A DNA stretch of 64,000 nucleotides, taken from contig NC_079495.1 in NCBI RefSeq assembly GCF_030052815.1, positions 44,459,651-44,523,650 on the forward strand. The letters run 5' to 3'. The notes under the pieces are model-generated. The model made no database searches. It had not been told where the DNA came from and worked only from the letters and a program-made list of their open reading frames with translations. The stretch comes from Hevea brasiliensis. Lineage: Eukaryota > Streptophyta > Magnoliopsida > Malpighiales > Euphorbiaceae. Below, piece after piece: positions 1-11,188 of this stretch; positions within the stretch are counted from its first letter, which is position 1, and each line of letters begins with the position of its first letter. Position numbers and translations under genes: made by a program.

Positions 1-1021
1 AAATATAATTTAATTAATTAATTAAAGAGTTTAATTGATTAATTAAATAGGTTTGATTTGCAATTAGATTGTAAAGTCCCTGGCATGACTTGAAACCAAA
101 TCTAGATTATTGGATGTAAAGTATAAGTTAAATTTATATTTAAAGTGTTTAAATATGAATTTAATTAATGAGAAATTAATTAATAAAGATTAATTAATTA
201 ATTTATATTTGATATAAATTGATTAGAAGAAGAGAAATAATTATTTTAGGTTAAAAACTCAAAATTAAGACACAGGGGCATTTTGGTCATTTCACAAGGT
301 GACATGTGGCACCATGAGATGGTGACACATGGCATTACACATAAGCTTGCCAAATGTCTTTTAATCATGTAAGATGATTAAAATTAAGATTAAATATAGG
401 TTTGACACTTGGCACAATGTGATTGGGTCAATTAAACCTAGAACTAATCAAAGGGTGACATGTGGCAAGGGTTTAAGTGGTGACCTAGCTATATAAGTGT
501 TGTTATGAAAAATAAAACACACAACCAGTAGCTCCTCATCCTTGGTGCACCACCCAAGAGTCTCCCTTCTCTTCCTCTTCATCTCTCATCTATTCCAAGA
601 GATTAGCAAACAATCTCTTGAATTAAAAATAATAGAAATTGTTTCTAGTATCCTGTTTACATCTTTAATCTCTTAAAAGATAGAACTTGATTTTTTAAAT
701 AATAGAAAAAGCTGTAGAAGCTGTTCAAGGGCTGCCATAGGTGTTCTTGGTGTAGACAAGCTAGAGGGACAACATCTGGTATCCTGAAGATGAATATCAA
801 AGGCGCAAATACACTGCAGTGCATCAAGGGGTTAGTGTGTTTGTTCTTGATTTAATCTAGGGTTCTAAAATTAATCTGATTAATTTTAAAATCTTAAATG
901 GCAAATACAGATCCAAAAACATATTAAAAGAGTTTTAATATGTTGTTTATCATTAAAATCAAATAGATAAAAATAAATCTTGCATGATACATGTGACTCT
1001 AGGTGAAAATTTTTGAATTCA
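1..1021 (+). mobile_element. 5' LTR (left end outside window) of a Ty1/copia-like derivative
   Basis: This stretch recurs in direct orientation at 3439-4302, and its right end is followed three bases later by a tRNA-Met primer site, which makes it the upstream LTR. It ends in ...GAATTCA. It contains a TATA box at 490-497, followed by a pyrimidine-rich stretch that could be the transcript start region. The downstream copy lacks about 154 bp (811-964 here), apparently deleted between short AAAT repeats. The left end lies before base 1, so length and target duplication cannot be read. The Ty1/copia assignment rests mainly on the gag remnant at 2806. Confidence 0.75.
490..497 (+). promoter_or_regulatory. 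LTR TATA box
   Basis: TATATAAG lies in the LTR, downstream of four TGACANNTGGCA repeats. The downstream LTR has TGTATAAG at the matching place, so its promoter is probably weaker. Function is inferred from motif and position only. Confidence 0.5.
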
Positions 1022-1023
1022 AT

Positions 1024-1036
1024 TGGTATCAGAGCC
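1024..1036 (+). other. Primer-binding site, initiator tRNA-Met type
   Basis: TGGTATCAGAGCC begins two bases after the end of the LTR. It is complementary to the 3' end of plant initiator tRNA-Met, the usual minus-strand primer of Ty1/copia and many Ty3/gypsy elements. Confidence 0.85.
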
Positions 1037-2805
1037 ATTATATTTGCCATTTAGATTGTATATTATATGATTTAATTGTGTGTTTTGATCATGAGATGAT
1101 TTATCCAGTGTTGGTTGCAATGGATATGTGGCGGCATGCAAGAGAACACCTTCATGGTGCGCAAGGATTGTGGCTTCATGGGTGGCTCAAGGTTTGGCTT
1201 TTTAATTTGCAATTGTTGTATGATCTAAAAGCTCATCCTATGTCTAATTAAATTGTTTAATTAGAATTTCAATCACACAATTAAATTTTGATTCAAATCA
1301 AAATTTTAAAAATTGTTTGAATGTGATTCAAATCTGAATTTTAAAAGTTGTTTGAATGTGATTCAAATCTGAATTTTTAAAGTTGTTTGACTCATATTTA
1401 AATCTAATTTTTTAAAGTTGTTTGAATAATATTTAGATCTGAATTTTTAAAAATTGTTTGAATGTGATTCAAATATGATTTTTTAAAAATTGTTTGAATG
1501 TGATTTAAATCTGAATTTTTAAGGTTGTTTGAATATGATTCAAATCTGAATTTTTAAATTTGTTTGAATGAGATTCAAATCTGAATTTTTAAATTTATTT
1601 GAATCATATTCAAATATGGATTTTTAAGTTAAATATGAGATATTCAATTTAATTTAACTATATATGTTTTATTTAATTGTTAAATAGTGATATGCATGAT
1701 GGATGATCATGGACTATAAAAGACCAATGTGATTGGATTTATTTCTTTTATGTTTATTTGGGATTGTAAATGAATTTATTTATTTTAATTTATTTTGGGC
1801 ATGTATTATTAAGTTTGTAATAATTTTTGGGTTGTAATTTCATTTATTTAAGTTCTTGTAAATTCGCCTTGGTATGTCAAGGATTACTATGTAATTGGAT
1901 TGCAAGAAGTTCAAGGAGGTCAAGAGCATTGGTGGGACCAGTGGGAGGAATTCAAGATCAAGTGTTGATTATGTACTCCTTCAGCAACTCTTATAAAATG
2001 AATGAATGAAATGCACCTCGGAATGCCCTGATTCAATTCTTGGTGGCTTAGAATTGAATCCCTTAGAAAGTTCATGATCATACCATATTTATTGCTTATC
2101 CATGAATGCATGAGATGTATGGGAATGTATGCAATTATATGATATATGCATGCTAAATGGATAATGTGCAAAGTGAGACCTTAATAGTAATTAGGATGAC
2201 CATAAAATCTTCCAAACAAATGATTAAGTTGGAAATGCTATAATTAAAGTAATTATAACATAGGCCCTCCATTAGGGCAATTATTTTAAGAAATTTTAAT
2301 TAGTTGCATAAGATGCAATTAATTTAAGAGATTTTCTTAAGAATAATTGTTAAGCATAAGATGTTGTAAATATGTAAATGGTTTGGTGGCCAATATTGGA
2401 TGTAACTGAGGACATTAAAATTATTTGCATAATTACTGGCTCAATGGGATCAACTTAATTAATGCAAGATAAGTCAATAATGGATGTACTTGAGATTTTG
2501 AGCATTAGGGGCTAGGTAAAGGATTGAACCTCACATGAGATGTGATGGGCAAGGAGTTGCTCACTTATAGTTTATTGTAATTCCAATAACAGATGTACCT
2601 GAGGATGATCAATAGAATTATAAGAATTCAATCACCCACTAGAAATTCATCCAACTAGGATTTCCGTTTTCTACTTTGGAAGTGTAGGATTCGCTAAGTT
2701 AGTGGGAGGACCAATTTGATTAAAAGACCATAATCATTTTGGTTAATTACATGATACATTTACTAATTAATCTAGTTATTTTCTGCAGTTAATTTTCTGG
2801 TAATA
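1037..2805 (+). other. Long AT-rich leader of the copia-like derivative, no coding signal
   Basis: About 1.8 kb separate the primer site from the gag remnant. I see no long reading frame or retroviral domain. The short frames here have no plausible composition. A 35-bp minisatellite occupies 1315-1631. The rest is AT-rich single-copy-looking sequence. Confidence 0.6.
1315..1631 (+). repeat. 35-36 bp minisatellite, about nine copies
   Basis: The core GTTTGAATGTGATTCAAATC recurs starting at 1315, 1350, 1385, 1420, 1456, 1492, 1527, 1562 and about 1597, spacing 35 or 36 bp. Each unit ends in a T/A run. Copies are moderately diverged. There are no unique spacers, so this is not a CRISPR-like array. 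Confidence 0.85.
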
Positions 2806-2958
2806 ATGAGCACAGAACAACCACCACCATTCAATTCCCTTGCAAGCATACTTGATCGCAATAGGTTGACTCCTTTCATACTTGTACTACTTTCATACTT
2901 GTACTGTGTATGGGTATATGGGCACGTGTTGGCTCCTACTAGTTATATATGGAGGTAG
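2806..2958 (+). pseudogene. Ty1/copia gag, N-terminal remnant
   Basis: A 50-codon frame starts with ATG and contains FNSLASILDRNRLT at residues 9-22. This resembles the N-terminus of plant Ty1/copia Gag, where N-x-L-x-x-I-L-x-x-N-x-L-T-G precedes the capsid-like region. Homology stops after the LT codons near 2871. There a 17-bp direct duplication (CTTTCATACTTGTACT twice) marks what looks like a large internal deletion, and the frame ends 28 codons later. No protease, integrase or RT follows, so the element is non-autonomous. The family call is from motif recognition alone. Confidence 0.55.
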
Positions 2959-3438
2959 GTGTTGATCAAGATGTAATCTGTTCCTCTAAGTAAATAGAGA
3001 TAAAATCCTATATTCATTTAATTATTCTTGATGTCTCAAGTTCCTAGCCAGGACAGATAGATTTATTCAGAAAAGAATTTCTGATGAGAAAATCTTTTTA
3101 ATCAAGAGTTGGAATTAAAAGAGAACATAATATTCATAGCAAATGGAGTTTGACATAAACTATGACTCCAGCTTGAGTTGGGATTTTGTAACAAAGAGAT
3201 TCTAGTGCATGGTAACATATGATTATAGGTTCATTTAAGGTAAACCTTATTACTAATTGGGTGGCTATGGCATGCTATGCTAGGTATTAACCATAGTCTA
3301 TGAGGTGCATAAAATGATTTAAAGAAATCATTTATGGTAAGAAAGAGTTCTGATGATATTAAGAGTTGATATCATATCTCATTGCCAATTAGTGATGAGC
3401 CTAGTAAGTCACACATATACACAAGTTATCATCTAATT
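2959..3438 (+). other. Copia-like derivative: 3' internal region or start of the downstream LTR, boundary unresolved
   Basis: There is no coding signal. The downstream LTR is proven only from 3439, because the matching part of the upstream LTR lies outside the window. Its true TG start could be anywhere in this stretch, for example at TGTTGATC near 2959 or TGATGAGCC near 3393. I cannot choose between them. Confidence 0.4.
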
Positions 3439-4302
3439 AAATATGATTTAATTAATTAATTAAAGAGTTTAATTGATTAATTAAATAGGTTTGGTTTGCA
3501 ATTAGATTATAAAGTCCTTAGCATGACTTGAAACCAAATCTAGATTATTGGATGTAAAGTATAAGTTAAATTTATATTTAAAGTGTTTAAATATGAATTT
3601 AATTAATGAGAAATTAATTAATAAAGATTAATTAATTAATTTATATTTGATATAAATTGATTAGAAGAAGAGAAATAATTATTTTGGATTAAGAACTCAA
3701 AATTAAGACACAGGGGCATTTTGGTCATTTCATAGGGTGACATGTGGCACCATGAGATGGTGACACATGGCATTACACATAAGCTTGCCAAATGTCTTTT
3801 AATTATGTAAGATGATTAAAATTAAGATTAAATATAAGTTTGACACTTGGCACAATGTGATTGGGTCAATTAAACCTAGAATAATCAAAGGGTGACATGT
3901 GGTAAGGGTTTAAGGGTGACCTAGCTGTATAAGTGTTGTTATGAAAAATAAAACACACAACCAGTAGCTCCTCATCCTTGGTGCCACCACCCAAGAGTCT
4001 CCCTTCTCTTCCTCTTCATCTCTCATCTATTCCAAGAGATTAGCAAACAATCTCTTGAATTAAAAATACTAGAAATTGTTTCTAGTCCTGTTTACATCTT
4101 TAATCTCTTAAAAGGCAGAAGTTGATTTTCTAAATAATAGAAAAAGCTTTAGAAGCTGTTCAAGGGCTGCCATAAGTGTTCTTGGTGTGGACAAGCTAGA
4201 GGGGCAACATCTGGTGTCCTGAAAATGAATCTCAAAGGCGCAAATAGATAAAAACAAATCTTGCATGATGCATGTGACCCTTAGTGAAAATTTTTGAATT
4301 CA
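3439..4302 (+). mobile_element. 3' LTR of the copia-like derivative
   Basis: Direct repeat of 1-1021 with scattered substitutions and one deletion of about 154 bp (after AAAGGCGCAAAT near 4232). It ends in GAATTCA at 4302 and is followed by gypsy LTR sequence, not by a primer site. That makes it the downstream LTR of an element inserted into the gypsy LTR that continues at 4303. The left target duplication is outside the window. Confidence 0.75.
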
Positions 4303-6968
4303 ATGGTATAAACTTGTGTTTTTCACGCTTCCGTTCCTTCATAGTGAACCCAGAATTTTTGATCATATGAACAGTAGCCATTCAATTGGCCATAACTCAC
4401 TCAAAACAGGTCCAAATGACCTGAAATTTATACCATGGAAAGCTTAGACATAGAGCTACAACTTTGGTAAAGTTCACAGAACCCAGAAATGTCATTTATT
4501 AAGTCAAATTGCTTGCACAAATTGAGGTAACAAAACTGTCCAGAACCATTGCAACCCAAAATTTGACCATTTGAACAGTAGTCACTCATGTGACCATAAC
4601 TCACAGAAAACAGGTCCAAATGACCTAAAATTTATACCATAGAAAGCTTAGACATAGAGCTACAACTTTGGTGAAGATTACAGAACCCAGAAATGTCATT
4701 TACTAAGTCAAATTGCTTGCATAAGTTGAGGTAACAAAACTGTCCAGAACCATTGTAACCCAGAATTTGACCATTTGAACAGTAGTCACTCATGTGACCA
4801 TAACTCACAGAAAATAGGTCAAAATGACTTGAAATTTATACTATGGAAAGCTTAGACATAGAGCTACAACTTTGTGAAGATCACAGAATCTAGAAATGTC
4901 ATTTACTAAGTCAAATTGCTTGCACAAATTGAGGTAACAAAACTATCCAGAACCATTGCAATCCAGAATTTGACCATTTGAACAGTAGTCACTCATGTGG
5001 CCATAACTCACATAAAACAGGTCCAAATGACCTAAAATTTATACCATGGAAAGCTTAGACATAGAGCTACAATTCTTATGAAGACACCAAAGTCTAGAAA
5101 TGACCAGAACCAAGTCAAATTGCTTGCCCAAGTTAGGGTACCAAAACTGCCAGAACTGAATTTGACCTAAAATTGACCAAATTTTACACTAAAGATGCAA
5201 TCTGTCCACCTTTAGTAAATTAGTCATATCTTGGTCTATACAACTCAGAATGACCTAAAATCTGTTCCAAAAGTTCAATAAGACATAGAGCTACAAATTT
5301 GCTTCTTTGACCAGAAGCTAAAAACCAATGGAAACAGAACATTTAGCTAGATCAATCTAGTACACTAAAACTAAAAAATTGACAATAATATGCAATGGAG
5401 CCTAAAAATAATTTGGCAATAAATGCCAACTTGTGAGAATTGTAAATTGCACTATATTGGCAGCATATTGAAATGCGAATTGTGACATGTTGATACTAGA
5501 ATCAACTTATGCATGATGTATGAAAAGATCAAAATTTTCATTGACCAGTGAATTGTATAATGACCAGTAAACCCTAAAAGTAAATATTTAATATTGTAAT
5601 ATGCCCTAGTTTGCCTAGTTGACTAGTTTGTGTAGGTTAGCATGCCAATAGGATTCTGACAGCTGTTCTGTAAATGGCTTCACGTCGTACTGTGTTTTCT
5701 GGCTTATTATGCCATACTATGATTTTAATAGCCTATGGCTGTACGGATTGTGTTATTATACTCGGCTTAATGCCTGATTGATTATATGGTTTTTGGCCAC
5801 ACTGTTTGCACACCGGGAGATACTTTATGACCGATGGTGTGACGGCCCGCGGTACTAGGTACCCAGTGCTAGTATATCCGTTTATCTAGTCTAGTCAGTG
5901 TATAGGCTACACGGGCAGTCAATTAAAACATTATTCAATTCAGGCAGTTACGTTAAGTTAAGTATAAAGAAGTTTTTGTACAATAAAATTTAGTATTGAA
6001 TGAAATGACTAAAAGAGATTAACAATAGAAACATAACAAAAATATAATTTGCAGAACCGTAGAGACTTAAAATAAAATACAGTTAGAATAATTTGTATAT
6101 TGGGTAGTATTACTGAAAGGTTATAAATTTAGCACTTCCAAAGAGGAACAAACTAGTATATAAGATGGTTAATATTAGAAACATTCCAGTAAATCAAATT
6201 GATTATTCAATATTTAAATTATGCTTTATCCTTTCTTTATTTGTATATATTATTTCTTGTTATACTATTGCACCACTAAGCAGAAAATGCTTAGCACGAT
6301 GGAATTGCTTCCTCGCGCAGGTACTGAAGGTAAAACCAGTAGACTGTCGACCGAGATTTTTGAAGTCCAGATCTGCAGAAGTATCAGAAGAGTTCAAGGT
6401 TGTCACCTCCACAGCAATGCATGTAGACAGGGCTCATTTTAAGCATGTTTTCTAATCTGCACATTATAATTACTGCTTATATTATAATGTGAATTAGTAA
6501 CTATAATTTTATTTATATATCTTGTACTTGATAAATTTATGTACTTAATTGGCAAATTATATAAGTTAATGAAATATAAGAATTTTGATATCTGAGTTGA
6601 TTATCTAATCATAATGAATCTGAATGAGATTGAGTTTGAGAAATTTTGAGACTGAATCTGAGTTTGAGAAACTGATAAGATATTATTGAGATAAATTGAG
6701 CTGTGAATTTGAATATGTTGAGAACTGCTTTTTGTGTTCGTAAGAATCATAGTCCAAATTACAAACAGACTACTGGATTATCATTAAAATTTTCGAAATT
6801 TCCAAATTAGCCAGATTTTGATAAACAGTAAAAATAGCCTAAACCTCAGCTAAAGTTTTTAAACAAGTAAATCAAGAACTGTAATGAAATCAGATAAGAT
6901 CAGGTGCTCCGGCACTCTGTGTGACACGCCTTGCTCGGCTACACTGTAGACGGGTTAGGGGTGTTACA
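4303..6968 (+). mobile_element. Gypsy LTR, right part (T2-like LTR family)
   Basis: It ends in ...GGGTTAGGGGTGTTACA, the mirror of the TGTAACACC start of Tekay-type LTRs and the same end as the solo LTR at 17689. No primer site follows, so it is a solo or 3' LTR. Its left part lies beyond the copia-like insertion, outside the window. It holds the CCATAACT modules amplified at 4390-5222 and the CTAAGCA...TGCTTAG hairpin at 6276-6294. Confidence 0.7.
4390..5222 (+). repeat. 204-bp tandem repeat inside an LTR, four copies plus a decayed fifth
   Basis: CCATAACTCA recurs at 4390, 4594, 4798 and 5001, a spacing of 203-204 bp. Each copy then carries a GACCTGAAATTT-like block and GACATAGAGCTACAA. 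A diverged fifth copy starts near 5223. The same module occurs singly or in pairs in the other gypsy LTRs of the window, so this is a local amplification of an LTR module and not an independent satellite. Confidence 0.85.
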
Positions 6969-7130
6969 GCCATAACAAAAAAAAAAAAAAAAACTTAGAT
7001 CTAACCTCTAATCAGAGGAGAATCTAAGCCTGTGCATGTACCATGGTAATCAAAACAAAGCTAACTCCATTGTCTCCTCAACAAATGATAGAAATAGGTA
7101 ATAACCTAGTCAAACATCTATAGTGAGATA
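6969..7130. other. Unassigned spacer with an A18 run and a small inverted repeat
   Basis: Just after the LTR end come 8 bases and then 18 A residues (6977-6994). A nested inverted repeat follows: CTTAGAT at 6995-7001 with ATCTAAG at 7023-7029, and inside it CCTCT at 7006-7010 with AGAGG at 7015-7019. I cannot assign it to a family. Its right limit, where the minus-strand LTR begins, is approximate. Confidence 0.35.
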
Positions 7131-7752
7131 TAAAATAATATCATAAATCTTTTTTGTCCTTTTTGTAAGCATAAATCACAACACAATTCGATTCAAAGTC
7201 AATTCTAATATTCAATAATTTTTATGCTCATCACAATTCAAAACATAAATTTGTATTTTTTCATGCAAATTGCCCATCACAATTCAAAACATATTCTATC
7301 AAAATTTTCCAAAACATAATTTATTCAATCCATAACAATGCTTAATACTTATTGAAAAACCATTTCACAAAACTAAACTCATGCATACTATAACAATTTC
7401 AATAATCAGTGAAATAAATTTAGTACTTAATAAACATAATATATAGGGAAAATAAAGTCATTTAATCATATGAAATTTTCAGAACGAAATCAATTAAAAA
7501 CTAGTTGTGCACAAACCTCTGATGAGTCACCTCTTGGCCTTGACTCAGTGGGTCTTTTCCCTTCCCAGTATCTTTTCTAACTGAAACACACAATTTAAAA
7601 TGTTTCAGTACTTATTTAAATTGTTTCTAATAATAAGGTTCAATAATTAAATTTTATTAATATTATTCCTTTCATTAGTCAATCTATAATGTTGACCTTT
7701 AATGCACACTAGGTGAATTAGTTTTAATGTCACTAATATGTTCCATTTTTCG
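7131..7752 (-). mobile_element. Older minus-strand gypsy LTR, left piece
   Basis: Read on the minus strand it carries the block ending in GAGGTTTGTGCACAACTAG (near 7507-7525) and the TGAAACACACAATTT region, both diagnostic of T1-family LTRs. It continues at 11189 after the solo LTR at 7753-11188. Its 3' end (left side) is missing or truncated near 7130. Confidence 0.6.
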
Positions 7753-10700
7753 TGTTACACCTTACCTCTCTGTAAGGCATAACATGATCCCGTAGAATAC
7801 CTAATGAACTATCGAACTTTACCTACCGATAACTCATTAAGTACCATACAAGGGATTTTAAAACCATTTTCTTACTTTTTAGAAGTGGTGAGCATTTTTT
7901 TTGCATTTAATAGAAGTTTAAAAACTAGTTTAAACTTTTATCCATTTTATTTTTACGCAAATTTTTGAAAAAATTTCGGCAAAGTGCCGTCTGTATTTTA
8001 AGAAAACAGTTCTTCAAAAACCTGTAAAAACACTTCCTATAATTCTTTTCATCAAAATCCATCACTACTACAACACAATCAATACAATTTTTCCCAAACT
8101 CCAAAATCCAAAATAATTCTCAATTCTATTATCATCAAAATAATACTAAATAATTTCATTCATATTTCATTAAAGTAAAATCAAATGACATTCATCATCC
8201 AAAATATACATGAGAAAATCCAAACTAATTTTATTACAAACTCTATACAACTGCTCATGACCAATTTATACATTTACATACACCAAAATATAAACATTAC
8301 ATTCAGGGTATAAAATTATACCCGATAAAACTTCAGGGATGAGGCTCTAAAATCCTCAGCAGCTCACTCTGCTGCTCCTCTAATCTCTATATCTGTGACA
8401 GCAATAATAGCCATCGCTGAGTACTATGACTCAGTGGTGCACAACATACTAAAATAATAGTTTATGCATAATTCAAATCACATTTATTCAATTATTGAAC
8501 TGAACATGAAAAACAGATACAAAACATGATTTATAAATTTTTAATCCAAACAATTTCATTTAGGAAGTCTCAAAACAATTTCATAAAAATACACAGTTAT
8601 ATCATGCCATTCGAAACATATTCATCTCATTAGCCAGAGGCTTATGAGAAATCATAAGGCTAGCTAGCTCAAATACATGGGTACCTATTCAAATTTCTTC
8701 TTCTACTGGCACACACCTCAACACTTCAGCTAGAGAAGAAATCAAAATTCAAAGCTATTTTCTCCCACTAGTCATGCTAGTGAGGAATTCAAATATATGG
8801 TCATGACACTGTGGTTTTAAAACTGTCTTAGCAATTTACTAAACATTTATTGCCATTTCAAACACATACAAGTAAACTTTCAACAATTTAAGTCAAAAGC
8901 ATATTCTTCCTCTCAAATCACAATTTTCAATGCAATTAAGTCATAATTCATATCACACAAATTGCAAAAGAAAATTTAAAGATAATTTTTATGTTGTGCA
9001 CAAACCTTATACGAGTCGCCTCTTGGCCTTGACTCGATGCTTCGGGTTCTTTTCCGATATTCTTTTCAACTGAAACACACAGTTTCATAGTGTTTCAGTA
9101 TCATAATTTATCATAAGTCCAAAAATAAATTCAAATCTATTTATATCTAACTTTAATATGCTAAACTTGATGTTCATTAAAATTTGTATTTTGGGGTTAC
9201 TATTCACGATACTATTCAAGTCAATTTGGTGACTTTCTAATGCTTAATAGGTATGGGAATTTTAATTTCACCCACATACCACATTTTGGTTACCTAATTT
9301 GTTGGTTTTGGTTGTTTTCTCAAACTTTAAGTTTCTTGGGTACAATTTCAAATTTTCATTTTTGATATCCTATTTTGCACTGTTCCATTGGTCATGTTGC
9401 TGTGGTAATTTGGCTGAGTTTTCTTCATAGAAGTTGTTCCTTATTGTCTTAACTTTATTTTTCATTTTGAATCACTCCATTTGGAGTTTTGTAGCCTAAG
9501 TTATAGCCATTTGACTGGCCGGATTTGGTATTACCAAGAATTCTGGGCAAATTCCTGGTTATTAGCAGTTTTTGTGGGTTGACTGCAGGTGGTTTTTTAA
9601 ATAGGTTATGGTCAAAATTTGGGTTTGTTTTCTTCATGAAAGTTATAGGGCTATGTCTCAAATTTCTATCGGTATAAAATTCAGGTCATTTGAACCTTAC
9701 TAGACCAAGTTATGGTCATTTACGTAACTATTGCTCATTTGGTCATTTTTGTACAGGTCAGTTTGCCAATTCCGGATTTGGCCTAATTGTTCACTAAGTT
9801 ATGGTCACTTTCTAGGCCTGATTCCTGAATGAAAAATGTGTCATTTTGTGTCTAGTTTCGTTCCCAATTGGCCTTACACTAATTGGGTTGGTAAATTTTT
9901 AGTTTTGGTCCCTGAAAGGGACCTAGGTCAAGCTGCCTGTAGATTGACCCTCACCAATCTGAATTGAAACTTGTTTCCAACAATTCATACACATTACAAA
10001 TAGTCACAATTGACCATTTCTCAACTCAAATAAGGTCAATAACATCATTTGGCCAATTCTCAAAATTTTCTTCAATTTTTCACATGTTCAAAATCCTAGC
10101 TACACACAAAGTTCAATCTAATGGAATTTAAAGTGTGTATTCATGTTCTACACACCTAATTCACCTCAAATAACCATTACTAATTTTCTATCTGGTCCCT
10201 TAACAATTATTTTTGTTTGATTTTACACAAATTCTAAGTTTATTAAACATATTTGCATGAAATTTAAAGAAATAAATTAGAGTTTATTACTAACCTTTGT
10301 GTAGCAATCTCTAACTCCCCTTTTCTCCAAATTGCTTTCTATTTCTTGCTCCTCTATACTTTTCAAGATGCAAGGATGAGGTTTAAGTTGATAATTTATG
10401 GAAATTAATAGAAATTTAAGGGTTTTAAAAGCTTAGAATTAAGCTTTAATGGAGGTGGAAAATGGAAAGAGAGAGAAGTGAGAGAGAGAGATATGGGGCG
10501 GCTCAAATGAAGAAGAAGAAACCATTTTTTTTCTTTTTATTTTGTCTTTTAATTATTAAGATTTATCCCCAAAATTTCAATTATTTAAATATTAGATTTA
10601 TTGCATCATGCTTATGTCATGCATGATGTCATAAACTTTTTGATTTTTGGATTTTTCATTTCTTTTTCGTTTCTTTTCCATTTACTTCTTTAATTTAATT

Positions 10701-11188
10701 CTTGATTCCAAAGTTTTCTTTTCTCTTATTTTATTGGACAGTTAGGTCAGAAGTCAGCTCTAGGGGTGAATTGACCAAATTGCCCCTTGCGCGGTTCGAT
10801 CCGGTTTGCAAGTAATTCAATATTTTTTTTAGATCCCTGACCTAATTATTTAATTTGCTTAATAATTCTTTTTCGTGATTTTCTCTTTTCCACTGTGTTC
10901 GTAATAGTCCTAAGGACCGCAACATCACATTTTATAGTTCGAAATTTGAGTTTAGATTGACCTTGCATCATTCCCGAGAAGGTCACCCATCGCTGTGACT
11001 CCCAGCTCATTTAACTTCTTGTGTTCTGTTTTTCTTATTTATACTTAACAATTTGCCAATTATTAATTATTTGCGTTCAGGGCTTAACTAGGTGTCTTAG
11101 ACGTGGTTCTAATTCTCTTAATTGTCCGGACCGACACTGGTCACCTGAACAATAAAATGTACCAGACTATGCAAATAGGGGTGTTACA
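7753..11188 (-). mobile_element. Solo LTR (T1 family), minus strand
   Basis: On the minus strand it starts TGTAACACCCC (ending at 11188) and ends with a TTACAGAGAGG-like block and GGTGTAACA (starting at 7753), the same ends as the T1 LTR. Length is 3436 bp. The flanking 5-mers are TTTCG on the left (7748-7752) and TTTCA on the right (11189-11193), a target duplication with one CG-to-CA change. No internal region or second LTR is present, so it is a solo LTR formed by LTR-LTR recombination. It sits inside an older LTR of the same orientation. Confidence 0.8.
8417..8434 (-). other. LTR hairpin 1 (T1-family solo LTR copy)
   Basis: Read on the minus strand, GCACCACT is followed by CTGAGT...ACTCAG and then CGATGG. 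The position matches hairpin 1 in the other LTRs, with different stem bases that still pair. Confidence 0.5.

Noticed and set aside
1315..1631. CRISPR-like regular repeats
   Set aside because: Direct minisatellite without unique spacers, in a plant retroelement leader.
4390..5222. Centromeric satellite array
   Set aside because: Only four copies, bounded by LTR sequence on both sides, and the unit is a normal LTR module.
6165..6455. A 96-codon frame between LTR features
   Set aside because: It spans hairpin 1 and the donor-like motif of an LTR; the homologous stretch of the solo LTR near 17200 does not keep the frame.
6977..6994. 3' poly(A) tail of a LINE or SINE
   Set aside because: Only 8 bases separate it from an LTR end, leaving no element body upstream, and no target duplication is visible.
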